Source of the DNA: Nonlabens xylanidelens
Lineage (GTDB): Bacteria; Bacteroidota; Bacteroidia; Flavobacteriales; Flavobacteriaceae
DNA: 64,000 nucleotides
Assembly (NCBI RefSeq): GCF_002934445.1
Contig: NZ_PTJE01000001.1
Coordinates: 744,001 to 808,000, forward strand
Direction of reading: 5' to 3'
The number at the start of each line of letters is the position of its first letter. The first letter of the stretch is position 1. Positions 17,891 to 26,789 of this stretch are shown one piece after another. The translations under genes were made by a program, and so were the position numbers. The notes under the pieces are model-generated. The model saw only the letters and a list, made by a program, of their open reading frames with translations, had not been told where the DNA came from and ran no database searches.

Positions 17891-19285
17891 TTACAGTGAA
17901 TTTATAAATGCAATGATTTTACTACGCTCGCTCGAGCTTAATTCTTTAAATCTTTCTTGGGCTGGGCTCGCTTCTCCACCATGCCATAAAATAGCCTCTT
18001 CTACATTACGTGCTCTACCATCATGTAATAGATTTGTATGGTCGTTTACAGTTTCTATAAGTCCAGTTCCCCACAAAGGTGGTGTGCGCCATTCATTTCC
18101 TGTGGCCAAAAAGTCTGGAGTATTATCTGCAAGATCATCACCCATATCATGTAGCAATAAATCTGTATAAGGTCTAATGGTCTGGTTAGATAACGCTGCG
18201 ATTTCATGGTTGCCAGTTTGTAGCAATGCTACGTGGCAAGAGGTACAACTTATCTCATTAAAAAGCTGTTTGCCTTCTAATACAATTTGATCTTCAAAAT
18301 TTCTTCTGGCTGGGACAGCAAGTGTAGAAGAATAGAAGGTTACTTTATCTAGATTTGCGTTATCTATTTCTGGTGTACCTCCATTGGGTATTTGAGAACA
18401 ATCTACTCCAGTAGGACAATTTTCATCAGGAAATAGGGAAGAGGAAATACCTATATCACCGGAAAATGCACCTGCTACCTGTTGTCTTAAATTAGGTTGG
18501 TTTGCTTTCCATCCAAAACGTCCTAGAGTGTTAGTCCCACTCGCAATATCATATACATAGTTAGCTTTTCCAGAAATTCCATCGCCGTTAGTATCAAACG
18601 GATCTGCTAGTGCTAGAATGGTAGTCTCAGGAACTGCTTCTAAAAGTCCTAAACCTATCATTTGATTTGCTACACGTGGTGATATTTGTACATTATTTAC
18701 CATCGCACCGTAATTAAGCAAAGGGAATGTGTACGTAGGACTGCGTAGACTTACTGTTGTTCCATCACTATATGTAACTACTTTAGGTTCATACACTACT
18801 TCAAAAATTCCTTCGTCCATTTGTGATAGAATAGAGTTGTCTTGAAACTGTCCACCGTAAGTAGGTTCTGGTAAGTTACCACCATTAACGCCAGTACCTG
18901 GTGTACTTAATCTCAATAACAATCCATGAGATAGCTCTCCTGCAAATGCACTTGCTCTACCTCTACCATCCTTAAAATGGCAACCAGAACAATTACGAGC
19001 ATTAAAAAATGGACCTAGACCATCTCTTGCTGTGGTAGATGCTGGTGCAGTCACCCAACTCTGATTAAATAATGAGTTTCCTACACCAAAGGTCACACGC
19101 TCCTCAAAACTCAAATTAGGAGCTGCAAACCCAAAAGCCTCTGCCGAAAAATTGAACGACGTATTATCTCCACCAGATAATTCTTCTCCTATTTCTGGCG
19201 TTAGAGCTGTGTAAGAATCGTCTGTGTTGCATGAGGTAATGAACAACAGTAGTGGCAATATAAATAACTTGTAATAAACGCGCAT
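17891..19285 (-). CDS. Di-heme oxidoreductase family lipoprotein (DUF1111)
   Basis: 464 residues. A lipoprotein signal ends ITSCNTDD. Two c-type heme motifs are visible: CSGCH (about 98-102) and CTSCH (about 346-350). The order and spacing match the DUF1111 'thiol oxidoreductase' family related to di-heme peroxidases. Such genes sit between imelysin genes in many bacteria and are linked to iron uptake, possibly reducing ferric iron at the surface. That role is inferred from context. The next gene follows after two bases. Confidence 0.9.
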   Translation of the reverse strand: MRVYYKLFILPLLLFITSCNTDDSYTALTPEIGEELSGGDNTSFNFSAEAFGFAAPNLSFEERVTFGVGNSLFNQSWVTAPASTTARDGLGPFFNARNCSGCHFKDGRGRASAFAGELSHGLLLRLSTPGTGVNGGNLPEPTYGGQFQDNSILSQMDEGIFEVVYEPKVVTYSDGTTVSLRSPTYTFPLLNYGAMVNNVQISPRVANQMIGLGLLEAVPETTILALADPFDTNGDGISGKANYVYDIASGTNTLGRFGWKANQPNLRQQVAGAFSGDIGISSSLFPDENCPTGVDCSQIPNGGTPEIDNANLDKVTFYSSTLAVPARRNFEDQIVLEGKQLFNEISCTSCHVALLQTGNHEIAALSNQTIRPYTDLLLHDMGDDLADNTPDFLATGNEWRTPPLWGTGLIETVNDHTNLLHDGRARNVEEAILWHGGEASPAQERFKELSSSERSKIIAFINSL

Positions 19286-19308
19286 GAATGATAATTTGTA
19301 TGAATCAG

Positions 19309-19340
19309 AAAACTGGACGTATAGAAATACGTCCAGTTTT
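19309..19340 (-). terminator. Hairpin between the first two genes of the imelysin operon
   Basis: A 9-bp GC-containing stem extended by A/T pairs, with a six-base loop and A/T tracts at both ends. Inside an operon it may act as a partial terminator or mRNA-stabilising hairpin that sets the ratio between the first gene and the next two. Confidence 0.6.
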
Positions 19341-19378
19341 AAATAATTTATTAATCTAGTAATATGCGGTGTCGTCTT

Positions 19379-20536
19379 TTAATTAAGACCTAAAACTACC
19401 TTTGCATCTAGTAATCTATCTCCAAAAGCAACAAGCGCTCTCACTGCATTTTGTACTTTAATTCCTTCTGTACTTGTTGGCCCATTAACTATAGCTAGAT
19501 CAAATGGAGATAAAGTTGCATCTACCTCTGTAGTAGCTGTTGCTAGTAATATATCTAGTTCTGTACCTAAATCACTGTCTGCTTCTGTAATAATGTCTTT
19601 AAGAGAAGCGCCATTTACAGTAGCATAACTACCATTATATACATTTACGATACCTTCTAGGTTAAGACGTATATCTCGATCTGTATTATCGCTGAAACAA
19701 GAGTGCTCATCTTCTTGATCCTGATTTTGTAAGGCAACGGACATACGTTCTATAGCTAGTTCACTACGTGATAATTCAGATATACTGTTAATCATGTCTG
19801 TAAGTGATGTGTCTGTGTCTTGTGCAAGAAAAGTATTTTTATAATCTCCAGTCCATTGCTCTATCATTACTTCTAGGTGGTCGGTGATTAAGTCTGCACA
19901 TACATTGATATATGTTCTTCTTCTGTCTTGATTTGAGGCAGTTCCTGCATCTACAAAATCAGTGAAAGGACGCTGTCCTGGTAGGCCCGCGCTAGGTGCA
20001 GTATTGTCCTGTCCCCATAATAAAAACTCGATAGCGTGGTATCCTATGGAAACCTTTTCTTCACCACCATTACCATTTTGATTAATTAATGTGTTTTTAT
20101 CAATCGTAGGAAATAATGTTGGGTTGTTAATGATACCAGCAGTTAGATCACCATCTACATAATCTACATGTGCCTCGTCCATAGGCCATGAATTTAAATA
20201 ACCTTCTATATCTTCTGTGCTACCTGTGTCGATAGGTCCGTTTGCAAATCTAAAAGCCTCTGTAGTACCATAAGATTCTCTAGCTGTAAACCATGCATTT
20301 TTTGCAGCTGTAAAGTTAGCATCTGTAGGCGTAGTGGTAAATGTTTGTAAAGCGGTTTCGAGAGATTGTGCATCTGTAAGTGCATTTTGATAATTTGCAA
20401 GAACAAGATTTGCATAATTTGTTGTTACTGCGCTTTTTTGTGTTCCTGTAGATAGGTCATCGTCGTCAGAACAGGCTGTGAATACTAGTCCGGTGGCTAA
20501 TAAAGCTGCCGTTAGGTAGTTAAATTTAAAGTTCAT
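19379..20536 (-). CDS. Imelysin-family lipoprotein (IrpA-like iron-regulated protein)
   Basis: 385 residues with lipobox LVFTACSDDDD; four Asp directly after the Cys-Ser strongly suggest surface display. The imelysin signature GYHAIEFLLWGQD (GxHxxE intact, about 165-177) is present, as is the IrpA-type region FRFANGPID...EGYLNSWPMDEAHVDYVDG (about 95-130). These proteins are iron- or metal-responsive surface proteins whose exact biochemical role is unsettled. It heads the operon with the di-heme protein and the second imelysin, from a good promoter. Confidence 0.9.
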   Translation of the reverse strand: MNFKFNYLTAALLATGLVFTACSDDDDLSTGTQKSAVTTNYANLVLANYQNALTDAQSLETALQTFTTTPTDANFTAAKNAWFTARESYGTTEAFRFANGPIDTGSTEDIEGYLNSWPMDEAHVDYVDGDLTAGIINNPTLFPTIDKNTLINQNGNGGEEKVSIGYHAIEFLLWGQDNTAPSAGLPGQRPFTDFVDAGTASNQDRRRTYINVCADLITDHLEVMIEQWTGDYKNTFLAQDTDTSLTDMINSISELSRSELAIERMSVALQNQDQEDEHSCFSDNTDRDIRLNLEGIVNVYNGSYATVNGASLKDIITEADSDLGTELDILLATATTEVDATLSPFDLAIVNGPTSTEGIKVQNAVRALVAFGDRLLDAKVVLGLN

Positions 20537-20576
20537 TATATAGTTATATTAATTAAGACTAATTATAAATAAGGCG

Positions 20577-20606
20577 CAAATATAGTGGGTCATTTCATTT
20601 TAACAA
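20577..20606 (-). promoter_or_regulatory. Promoter of the imelysin operon (TATATTTG with TTG at -33)
   Basis: On the minus strand TATATTTG lies at 20577-20584. A TTG at 20604-20606 is 19 bases upstream, the spacing usual for Bacteroidetes promoters. The leader is about 35 bases. Confidence 0.65.
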
Positions 20607-20719
20607 GACTTTATTAAGATTAATTCTAGATAAGAAGGTTAAATAGTTGTTTGCTAGAGTTCTCAAACTGTAACAAAAAAGAGCTGTAATAGACGTATAG
20701 AGGTGAATGGTGTTAATTC

Positions 20720-20735
20720 CGCTTTCGCGAAAGCG
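20720..20735. repeat. Palindromic repeat copy 5 (intergenic)
   Basis: Perfect core, symmetric to 20717-20738, 51 bases before the SPFH gene. Confidence 0.95.
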
Positions 20736-20786
20736 GAATATTTAAAAAAACTGTACCTTAGAAATCCAAATTAAAAACAAACCAGC

Positions 20787-21941
20787 ATGAGCATATTTGA
20801 TAAGATTAAAGAGAAATTAAGTCACGAATTTATTGATATAGTCGAGTGGCTAGATTACACTGATGACACCATCGCGCATAGATTTGAACGTTATCAAAAT
20901 GAAATTAAAAACGGTGCTAAATTAATAGTACGTGAAGGGCAAATGGCTGTTTTTATTAATGAAGGACAACTGGCAGATGTATTTAAACCTGGTACTTATG
21001 ACCTGACCACTCAAAATCTTCCTATTCTAAGCACGCTTAAAGGATGGAAATATGGTTTTAACTCACCATTTAAAGCTGAGGTTTATTTTGTAAACACGAC
21101 TTTATTTACTGATGAAAAATGGGGTACTAAAAACCCAATCACTTTAAGTGATGATCGTTTTGGTCTTGTAGAAATTAGAGCATTTGGTACTTATGCATTT
21201 AAGATAGCCGACGCTGGTAAATTTATCATAGATATAGTAGGTACAGATAACAATTTTACCAATTTTGAGATCAATGAGCATCTTAAAAGTCTTATCGCAA
21301 CTAGATTTACAGATACAGTAGGAGAGGCAAATTTACCTATAGAATTATACGCAGCAAATACAACAGAGCTTTCTGAAACCTGTCAGGAAGTAATGAAAAC
21401 CGAATTTTTAAGTGTAGGTATATCATTAGAAAAATTCTACATCGAGAATGTTTCTATGCCAGAAGAACTCAAAAAGGAGATCTTTGAATACAGTAGATTA
21501 GATAAAATTGACCTAGATAAACTCACTAAATTTAAGACTGCCAAAGCTATAGAAGCTGCAGCAAATAATGATGGTGGTACTGCTGGTGCAGGTATGGGAA
21601 TGGGAATGGGCTTTGTCATGGCGCAACAAATGGGCGGTATGATGTCACCACAAATGGGCGGACAGCAACAAATGCCTCAACAACAGCAACAGTACCAGCA
21701 ACCTCAAGCTGCTGCTGTGCCACCACCTATGCCACAAGCAGTAAGTTATTTTTATGCTTTAAACGGTGCGCAGGCTGGACCTGTTTCTTTTGATCAATTA
21801 AGATCTCTTTTTGCTAGTCGTACGATTAATAAAGATACTCTAGTATGGAAAGCAGGTATGGATGGTTGGAAAGCAGTGAGTCAGGTAGAAGAACTAAAAG
21901 TTTTTCTAGGTGGTAATACACCGCCGCCATTACCTATGTAA
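20787..21941 (+). CDS. SPFH-domain protein with C-terminal GYF_2 (DUF4339) domain
   Basis: 384 residues. The N-terminal ~250 residues are an SPFH (band-7-like) domain of the type annotated as 'virion core protein'/YdjI: MSIFDKIKEKLSHEFIDIVEWLDYTDDTIAHRF, then REGQMAVFINEGQLADVFKPGTYDL. A Gly/Met/Gln-rich linker (about 258-315) leads to a GYF_2 domain (YFYALNGAQAGPVSFDQLRSLF...LVWKAGMDGWKAV). There is no membrane helix. SPFH proteins of this type are linked to membrane stress and lipid domains, and GYF_2 domains bind partner peptides. The next gene encodes a zinc-ribbon membrane protein, a likely partner. Confidence 0.9.
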   Translation: MSIFDKIKEKLSHEFIDIVEWLDYTDDTIAHRFERYQNEIKNGAKLIVREGQMAVFINEGQLADVFKPGTYDLTTQNLPILSTLKGWKYGFNSPFKAEVYFVNTTLFTDEKWGTKNPITLSDDRFGLVEIRAFGTYAFKIADAGKFIIDIVGTDNNFTNFEINEHLKSLIATRFTDTVGEANLPIELYAANTTELSETCQEVMKTEFLSVGISLEKFYIENVSMPEELKKEIFEYSRLDKIDLDKLTKFKTAKAIEAAANNDGGTAGAGMGMGMGFVMAQQMGGMMSPQMGGQQQMPQQQQQYQQPQAAAVPPPMPQAVSYFYALNGAQAGPVSFDQLRSLFASRTINKDTLVWKAGMDGWKAVSQVEELKVFLGGNTPPPLPM

Positions 21942-21969
21942 TTAGATTTTATTAACTTTATTAACCTAG

Positions 21970-22020
21970 ATAGAATGATTAAGTCCTAATGTTAAAATAC
22001 TAGGGTTTTAATCATTCTAT
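21970..22020 (+). terminator. Long hairpin between the SPFH and zinc-ribbon genes
   Basis: A perfect 13-bp inverted repeat (21970-21982 with 22008-22020) with an inner CCTA/TAGG pairing (21985-21988 with 22001-22004). It lacks a long T run. It could end SPFH transcripts or shape the leader of the next gene, whose TTG start follows 16 bases later. Confidence 0.55.
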
Positions 22021-22036
22021 TATTTCTATTTATCCA

Positions 22037-23134
22037 TTGAACGTAACATCTTCCATAAATTCTGAACGTAAAAAATCCTGTATCAATTGTGGTGCAGAGC
22101 TTACTTATGAGCCAGGAACAGATCTTATTACTTGTGATTATTGTGGTCATAAAGAAGTTATTGAGCAGTCTGACCAGCCATTTCAAGAACTGGAGCTTAA
22201 TAAATACATGGATCAAATGGGTGCCCAGTCGCACTCCATGGAAATTACCATGTTGCACTGTGATAATTGTGGGGCAAACCAGCATGTAGAAGAGAGTTAT
22301 AAATCGTTACATTGTGTGTACTGTACTATGCCGCTTATAATTGAAGAGGCCTATAAAGACGATTGGATTCTACCTGGAGCTGTTGTGCCTTTTGATTTTA
22401 AGTCTGATAAAGCGCATCAAATATTTAAAAAGTGGGTCTCTGGTTTATGGTGGGCGCCTAATAATTTACAAAAAGCAAGTCTAAGTCCTGAGAATACAAA
22501 AGGGCTCTATGTTCCTTACTGGACCTTTGATGCAGAGTTAGATGCTCAATATGAAGGAGAACGTGGTGAGTATTATTATGTTACAGTAACACGTGGTTCT
22601 GGCAAAAATAAACGAACCACGCAAGAACGTCGTACGAGATGGTATGACGCATCTGGTGAGATTTCTGGTTTTGTAGATGATACATTAGTAAAAGCATCTC
22701 AACAAAAAGGAGGTCAGATCCCATCTCAAATTGCTTCATGGAATCTAGATCACCTCAAAACATTTGATACTAGATTTCTAGCCGGTTATGTGACAGAAAA
22801 ATATACCATACCTCTTAAAGATGGACATCTAGATGCCAAAGAAAAAGCAAGAGATATTGCCGCAAATTGGGTGAGGCGTGATATAGGTGGTGATACCCAG
22901 CGCATTCATAGATTAGAAATGCAATTAAGTGACCAGACCTTTAAACATATTCTATTACCAGTTTACATAAGCTCTTATAAGTTTAATGGAAAACGTTATA
23001 ACTTTTATGTAAATGGACAGACTGGTGTTATTCATGGAACAAGACCTTATTCTTTTTGGAAGATATTTCTAGCTATTCTAGCTGCATTGATTGTTATCGG
23101 TGGGATAGTTTATTTTATAAATACTCAACAGTAA
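22037..23134 (+). CDS. Zinc-ribbon protein with C-terminal membrane helix, TTG start
   Basis: 365 residues. Two zinc ribbons are visible: CINCGAEL...CDYCG (about 15-37) and CDNCGAN...CVYC (about 75-96). A middle domain of unclear family follows (WWAPNNLQKASLSPENTKGLYVPYWTFDA). A membrane helix near the end (about 340-360) leaves a short tail. Start: an in-frame stop lies at 22001-22003, and there is no ATG before the first ribbon, so TTG at 22037 is the only standard start. Relatives are sometimes mislabelled as PriA-like helicases; no helicase motif is present. It probably works with the preceding SPFH protein. Confidence 0.8.
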   Translation: MNVTSSINSERKKSCINCGAELTYEPGTDLITCDYCGHKEVIEQSDQPFQELELNKYMDQMGAQSHSMEITMLHCDNCGANQHVEESYKSLHCVYCTMPLIIEEAYKDDWILPGAVVPFDFKSDKAHQIFKKWVSGLWWAPNNLQKASLSPENTKGLYVPYWTFDAELDAQYEGERGEYYYVTVTRGSGKNKRTTQERRTRWYDASGEISGFVDDTLVKASQQKGGQIPSQIASWNLDHLKTFDTRFLAGYVTEKYTIPLKDGHLDAKEKARDIAANWVRRDIGGDTQRIHRLEMQLSDQTFKHILLPVYISSYKFNGKRYNFYVNGQTGVIHGTRPYSFWKIFLAILAALIVIGGIVYFINTQQ

Positions 23135-23156
23135 TAAGTTAATGTAATAATCAAAA

Positions 23157-23182
23157 ATGCCCGATAAAATATCGGGCATCTT
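23157..23182. terminator. Convergent terminator, ATGCCCGAT stem
   Basis: A 10-bp stem (23157-23166 with 23170-23179), three-base loop, preceded by A5 for the minus strand. It lies between convergent genes. Confidence 0.85.
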
Positions 23183-23203
23183 CTAGTAACATAAATTATG
23201 GTT

Positions 23204-23914
23204 TTATTCCTTACCGCCTTTATGTTCATCTTGCCATTTTGATAATTGAGACCATTCACCTTTAAAAGCCATGCCTGCTTGTTTAGGCCAGCTACCAGGT
23301 TTGTGTACCTGAAATCTAGGACCGCCGTTATTTAAAATTTCTTTTAATTTAACAGGGTCAGTTTGTGATAGTTTATACCAGGTTCTAATTCCTGCTGCAT
23401 GAAATAGTTCAGAAATTTTAGGACCTATTCCCTCCACTATAGTAAGGTCGTCTGGTTTTATTCTTTTACCCATTGCGGCCTTTGCTGCATCGGCATCATA
23501 TTTTAAATTGCTGTCTTCACTTGCACTGTCGATAACAGTATTAGCAACTGCTCCTGCTACAAATCCGCTAGCTAGATTTGCTGTGTTTGTTGCATCTACT
23601 GCAGGTGCTTGATCTAATTTTAATTGAAGTGATTTTGCATCAGCCACTGCCTTTGATGCTTTTATTTTTAGATTGTTTGAATTTTCAGTTAATTGAGATA
23701 CTTTGTTTTTTAAGCTAGAAGAATTGATCTCACAACTTTTTAATTGATCCCTTAGTTGGTCTATTTCTGTTTGTAATGATTTATTCTTATCTATCCAGTC
23801 ATCACAATCATTAGTAACTATAGAATTAGATTTACCCCAGTAATAACCTATTATTGCTGAAATAATACCTGCTAATAATGGTAATAACCAGCACCATGTA
23901 TTTGATAAACTCAT
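23204..23914 (-). CDS. Membrane-anchored coiled-coil protein with helix-hairpin-helix domain
   Basis: 236 residues. The N-terminal helix (about 8-27, WLLPLLAGIISAIIGYYWG) anchors it. A coiled coil follows (about 42-105). Next comes an Ala/Asp-rich segment, then a helix-hairpin-helix domain (DDLTIVEGIGPKISELFHAAGI, about 152-175) of the DUF4332 kind. The remaining tail contains GPRFQVHKPGSWPKQA. Such HhH domains often sit at the C-terminus of Bacteroidetes envelope proteins; DNA or protein binding is possible. The gene follows an OmpA-type gene after 21 bases, so the two form an operon. Confidence 0.8.
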   Translation of the reverse strand: MSLSNTWCWLLPLLAGIISAIIGYYWGKSNSIVTNDCDDWIDKNKSLQTEIDQLRDQLKSCEINSSSLKNKVSQLTENSNNLKIKASKAVADAKSLQLKLDQAPAVDATNTANLASGFVAGAVANTVIDSASEDSNLKYDADAAKAAMGKRIKPDDLTIVEGIGPKISELFHAAGIRTWYKLSQTDPVKLKEILNNGGPRFQVHKPGSWPKQAGMAFKGEWSQLSKWQDEHKGGKE

Positions 23915-23935
23915 AATATTAATTTTTAGTTGGTT

Positions 23936-24898
23936 TTATTTAATTGTTACTTCTACACGTCTATTTTCTGCTCTTCCTTCTGCTGTATTATTGTTTGCAA
24001 TAGGAGCGTCTGGACCTTTACCCAAAGTCTCTATTTTAGACTCAGGTAAACCGTTTTCGATAAGGTATTTTTTTACCTCTACGGCACGTTTTTTACTTAA
24101 GGTGATGTTAGAGTTTCTATTTCCTACATTGTCAGAGTGTCCTATGACTAGAATTCTATCTTCAGGTCTTATATTAGTGTAATAGTTAATGTCAGATATT
24201 TTCTTACGTTGTACCGCTGTTAATTGTACCGTATTGCTTCCTGTCTGAAAATGTAAGATCAAGGGATTTGCTTTAATTTGAGCTTTTAACTCGTCTAGCT
24301 TTTGGTTTTCCATTTTTGCAGCATCTCCTTGCGGTATTAACGCTGTAGAATAGGTAATAGGTCCTTTAAAAATACTATCAGTAGCTGTCATGTCATCATT
24401 TAAGCTGCCATAAATATCTATTCTAGAATTGTCAAACCCTAAACTAGTTAAATGGTTTTTTACATCATTTGCCCTCGCCTCACCTAGGTTAGTAAAAGCA
24501 CTAGAGTTAGTTTCTCTACTCGTATAGAGACCAGTAATATTTAATTTTTTATCAGGGTTTTTTTCTAGATAACTTTTGATAGTGTTAAAGCTAGTAGTTA
24601 TGTTATCTGATACAGGAGTGATATGGTGATAATCATTGCTTTTAAAATCTAGATTATCATCTGATCTTTCAATTAATTCTTGATTACTATCATAGAGTTC
24701 AATTCCGTTAAAACGATCTTTTTTTGATGCTGTTTCAATTTGAGAAGAGCTGTCGCTATCTGTTGTGATAGATGTTTTTGTTTTCTCCTGACTATCACAA
24801 TTGCCACTATAACATGTGCCGCAACACAACCACATGGTGAGTAGTATGCCTATGATAATAGTTAGAAGAATTCCTATCGGATATTTTAGTTTTCCCAT
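23936..24898 (-). CDS. OmpA-family peptidoglycan-binding protein with N-terminal membrane helix
   Basis: 320 residues. A hydrophobic helix (about 5-25) leads into a Ser/Thr/Asp-rich linker. The C-terminal ~110 residues are an OmpA domain: LHFQTGSNTVQLTAVQRKKISDI, then the core VIGHSDNVGNRNSNITLSKKRAVEVKKYL and the end NNTAEGRAENRRVEVTIK. Residues 90-190 look like a second, degenerate OmpA-like half (LYTSRETNSSAFTNLGEARANDVKNHL). It probably links the envelope to peptidoglycan together with the coiled-coil protein encoded next. Confidence 0.88.
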   Translation of the reverse strand: MGKLKYPIGILLTIIIGILLTMWLCCGTCYSGNCDSQEKTKTSITTDSDSSSQIETASKKDRFNGIELYDSNQELIERSDDNLDFKSNDYHHITPVSDNITTSFNTIKSYLEKNPDKKLNITGLYTSRETNSSAFTNLGEARANDVKNHLTSLGFDNSRIDIYGSLNDDMTATDSIFKGPITYSTALIPQGDAAKMENQKLDELKAQIKANPLILHFQTGSNTVQLTAVQRKKISDINYYTNIRPEDRILVIGHSDNVGNRNSNITLSKKRAVEVKKYLIENGLPESKIETLGKGPDAPIANNNTAEGRAENRRVEVTIK

Positions 24899-24924
24899 TA
24901 TTTAGTTGATTATTAGTGAAGTAC

Positions 24925-24932
24925 TAAAATTA
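24925..24932 (-). promoter_or_regulatory. Possible promoter box TAATTTTA for the OmpA gene
   Basis: On the minus strand the box reads TAATTTTA, one base off TAnnTTTG, 26 bases before the start. Confidence 0.35.
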
Positions 24933-25023
24933 GGGTAAAATCAGGGTAAAAGTATAAATCGTGCTTAAGAGCGAGTTAAAAACCGTTAAAAAGTATTTTT
25001 AACCGATAAGGTGCGTTTTGTTC

Positions 25024-25039
25024 CGCTTTCGCGAAAGCG
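25024..25039. repeat. Palindromic repeat copy 6 (intergenic)
   Basis: Perfect core with symmetric TTC/GAA flanks, between the hemF 3' end and the OmpA gene 5' end. Confidence 0.95.
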
Positions 25040-25074
25040 GAATTTTACAAATAGCTTAAAATGATAATTAAGAT

Positions 25075-25977
25075 CTAAATCCAGTCAATAGGTTGTTGAA
25101 GTACCTTAAGTAATTTTTCTTCTTCACTACCAGACTCTGGATGGTGATCATAAACCCACTGGACATGTGGTGGTAGACTCATTAAAATACTCTCTATACG
25201 ACCGTTTGTTTTAAGACCGAAGAGTGTCCCTTTATCATGCACTAGATTGAATTCTACATAGCGTCCGCGACGTATTTCTTGCCACTTGCGTTGTTCTTCT
25301 GTATAAGGTAAACTTTTTCTTTTTTCTACTATAGGTACATAAGCTTCTAGAAAATGACTGGCCATATCCATTTGAAAAGCAAGCCATTCTTGCATGGAGA
25401 ATTTTTCTGATACTTTACAATAATCATAGAATAAACCACCTATTCCGCGAGCCTCATCACGATGTGAGTTGTGAAAATAGGCATCACACTTCTTCTTAAA
25501 AAGAGCGTAGTCTGCAATTTCATGACGGTCACATACATCTTTACATACCTGGTGAAAATGACGGGCATCTTCTTCAAATAGGTAATAAGGTGTCAGGTCT
25601 AGTCCACCACCGAACCACGAGTCTACTATAGTTCCTGACTGATCGTACATTTCAAAATACCTGAAATTTGCATGTACGGTAGGTACCATAGGGTTCTCTG
25701 GATGCAATACCAGACTTAAACCAGTGGCAAAGAAATTACAATCCTCTACTTTAAAATAGGCTTGCATTGCTGGTGGTAAATCACCATGAACGGCACTTAT
25801 ACTCACGCCACCTTTTTCAAATACATTACCATTTTGAATAATGCGAGAAAAACCGCCGCCGCCTTCTTTGCGGTGCCACTCATCTTGATGAAAGGTTGCA
25901 CCACCATCTATGGCTTCTAATTTTGAAGTAATGGTATTTTGAAGCTCTACTATAAAGGAGTAAAATTGATCTTTCAC
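25075..25977 (-). CDS. hemF: Coproporphyrinogen-III oxidase, oxygen-dependent (HemF)
   Basis: 300 residues, the expected length. Family signatures are present: GGGGFSRIIQNGNVFEKGGVSISAVHG (about 36-62), HANFRYFEM (about 101-109), WFGGGLDLTPYYLFEEDARHFH (about 120-141) and RGRYVEFNLVHDKGTLFGLKTNGR. It converts coproporphyrinogen III to protoporphyrinogen IX with oxygen, in the cytoplasm. It is last in the hemD-hemE-EI24-hemF run, with its start overlapping the EI24 stop by four bases. Confidence 0.96.
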   Translation of the reverse strand: MKDQFYSFIVELQNTITSKLEAIDGGATFHQDEWHRKEGGGGFSRIIQNGNVFEKGGVSISAVHGDLPPAMQAYFKVEDCNFFATGLSLVLHPENPMVPTVHANFRYFEMYDQSGTIVDSWFGGGLDLTPYYLFEEDARHFHQVCKDVCDRHEIADYALFKKKCDAYFHNSHRDEARGIGGLFYDYCKVSEKFSMQEWLAFQMDMASHFLEAYVPIVEKRKSLPYTEEQRKWQEIRRGRYVEFNLVHDKGTLFGLKTNGRIESILMSLPPHVQWVYDHHPESGSEEEKLLKVLQQPIDWI

Positions 25978-26780
25978 GATTCTAGTTTTGGAGTGTGTGA
26001 TTGTTCTAACTGTTGCTGTTCACGTTGTACCAGCATTTTACGTTCTCTTAATAATTCTAGTGTTGTTTTACTAGCAGCAGTAACTGCAACTGGTAAAACA
26101 AGTATAATACCTATAATAGGCAGAAATAACATCGCCATAAACACGATTCCATTTCCTATGGCATAACCACGACTTTTTTTAACAAAATTGACACTGTCTC
26201 TATATTTATAATGACGTTCTAGAGTATAATCCATATTACCAAAACCTGCATAATATGCCTGCACTAAAAAGAGTAAAGGTGTGGTAATAAAGTTAACTCC
26301 TGGAATGAACGATAAAAAAAGAAGAGGTATGCTTATAAAAATCTCGTAAAGTAAATTTCTTATGTTAATACGTAAACCTCGCATTAATTGTTCGGTATTA
26401 CTTGTTTTGCGATGTTTAATATCGTCATGTAAATCAGGATAGAGATGTTTTTCAATACGCTCTGAAACAGGTGACATGAAAGGAGCACTTAATGCCATTA
26501 CAACGTGTTTATATAATATAAACCCTAAAACGGCTATCGCTAGTCCACCTATCCATGTGGCTATATCGGTAAATGTTTCTTTACCCCATTCCCAAAACCA
26601 TATTCCAGCAATAAAACGGCCTAAATTATCTGATAGACCGTAAATCGCTAAAAATATACATGCTCCAAAAAGTAAACTTATACCCATAGGGACTAGAAAA
26701 AACGACCATAGTTTTAACTCTTTGATCAGTTTAAGACTGTCTTTATAAGATTTAAGTCCTTTAAGGATGTTTTTAAACAT
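25974..26780 (-). CDS. EI24/CysZ-like membrane protein in the heme operon
   Basis: 268 residues with four to five membrane helices (about 30-55, 72-95, 140-170 and 200-235). The FMSPVSERIEKHLYP segment is typical of the EI24 family. In Flavobacteriaceae this gene sits between hemE and hemF so regularly that a role linked to heme or porphyrin handling is plausible, but I know of no direct evidence. It starts nine bases after hemE and overlaps hemF by four bases. Confidence 0.85.
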   Translation of the reverse strand: MFKNILKGLKSYKDSLKLIKELKLWSFFLVPMGISLLFGACIFLAIYGLSDNLGRFIAGIWFWEWGKETFTDIATWIGGLAIAVLGFILYKHVVMALSAPFMSPVSERIEKHLYPDLHDDIKHRKTSNTEQLMRGLRINIRNLLYEIFISIPLLFLSFIPGVNFITTPLLFLVQAYYAGFGNMDYTLERHYKYRDSVNFVKKSRGYAIGNGIVFMAMLFLPIIGIILVLPVAVTAASKTTLELLRERKMLVQREQQQLEQSHTPKLES

Positions 26781-26789
26781 AGTAGTCTT

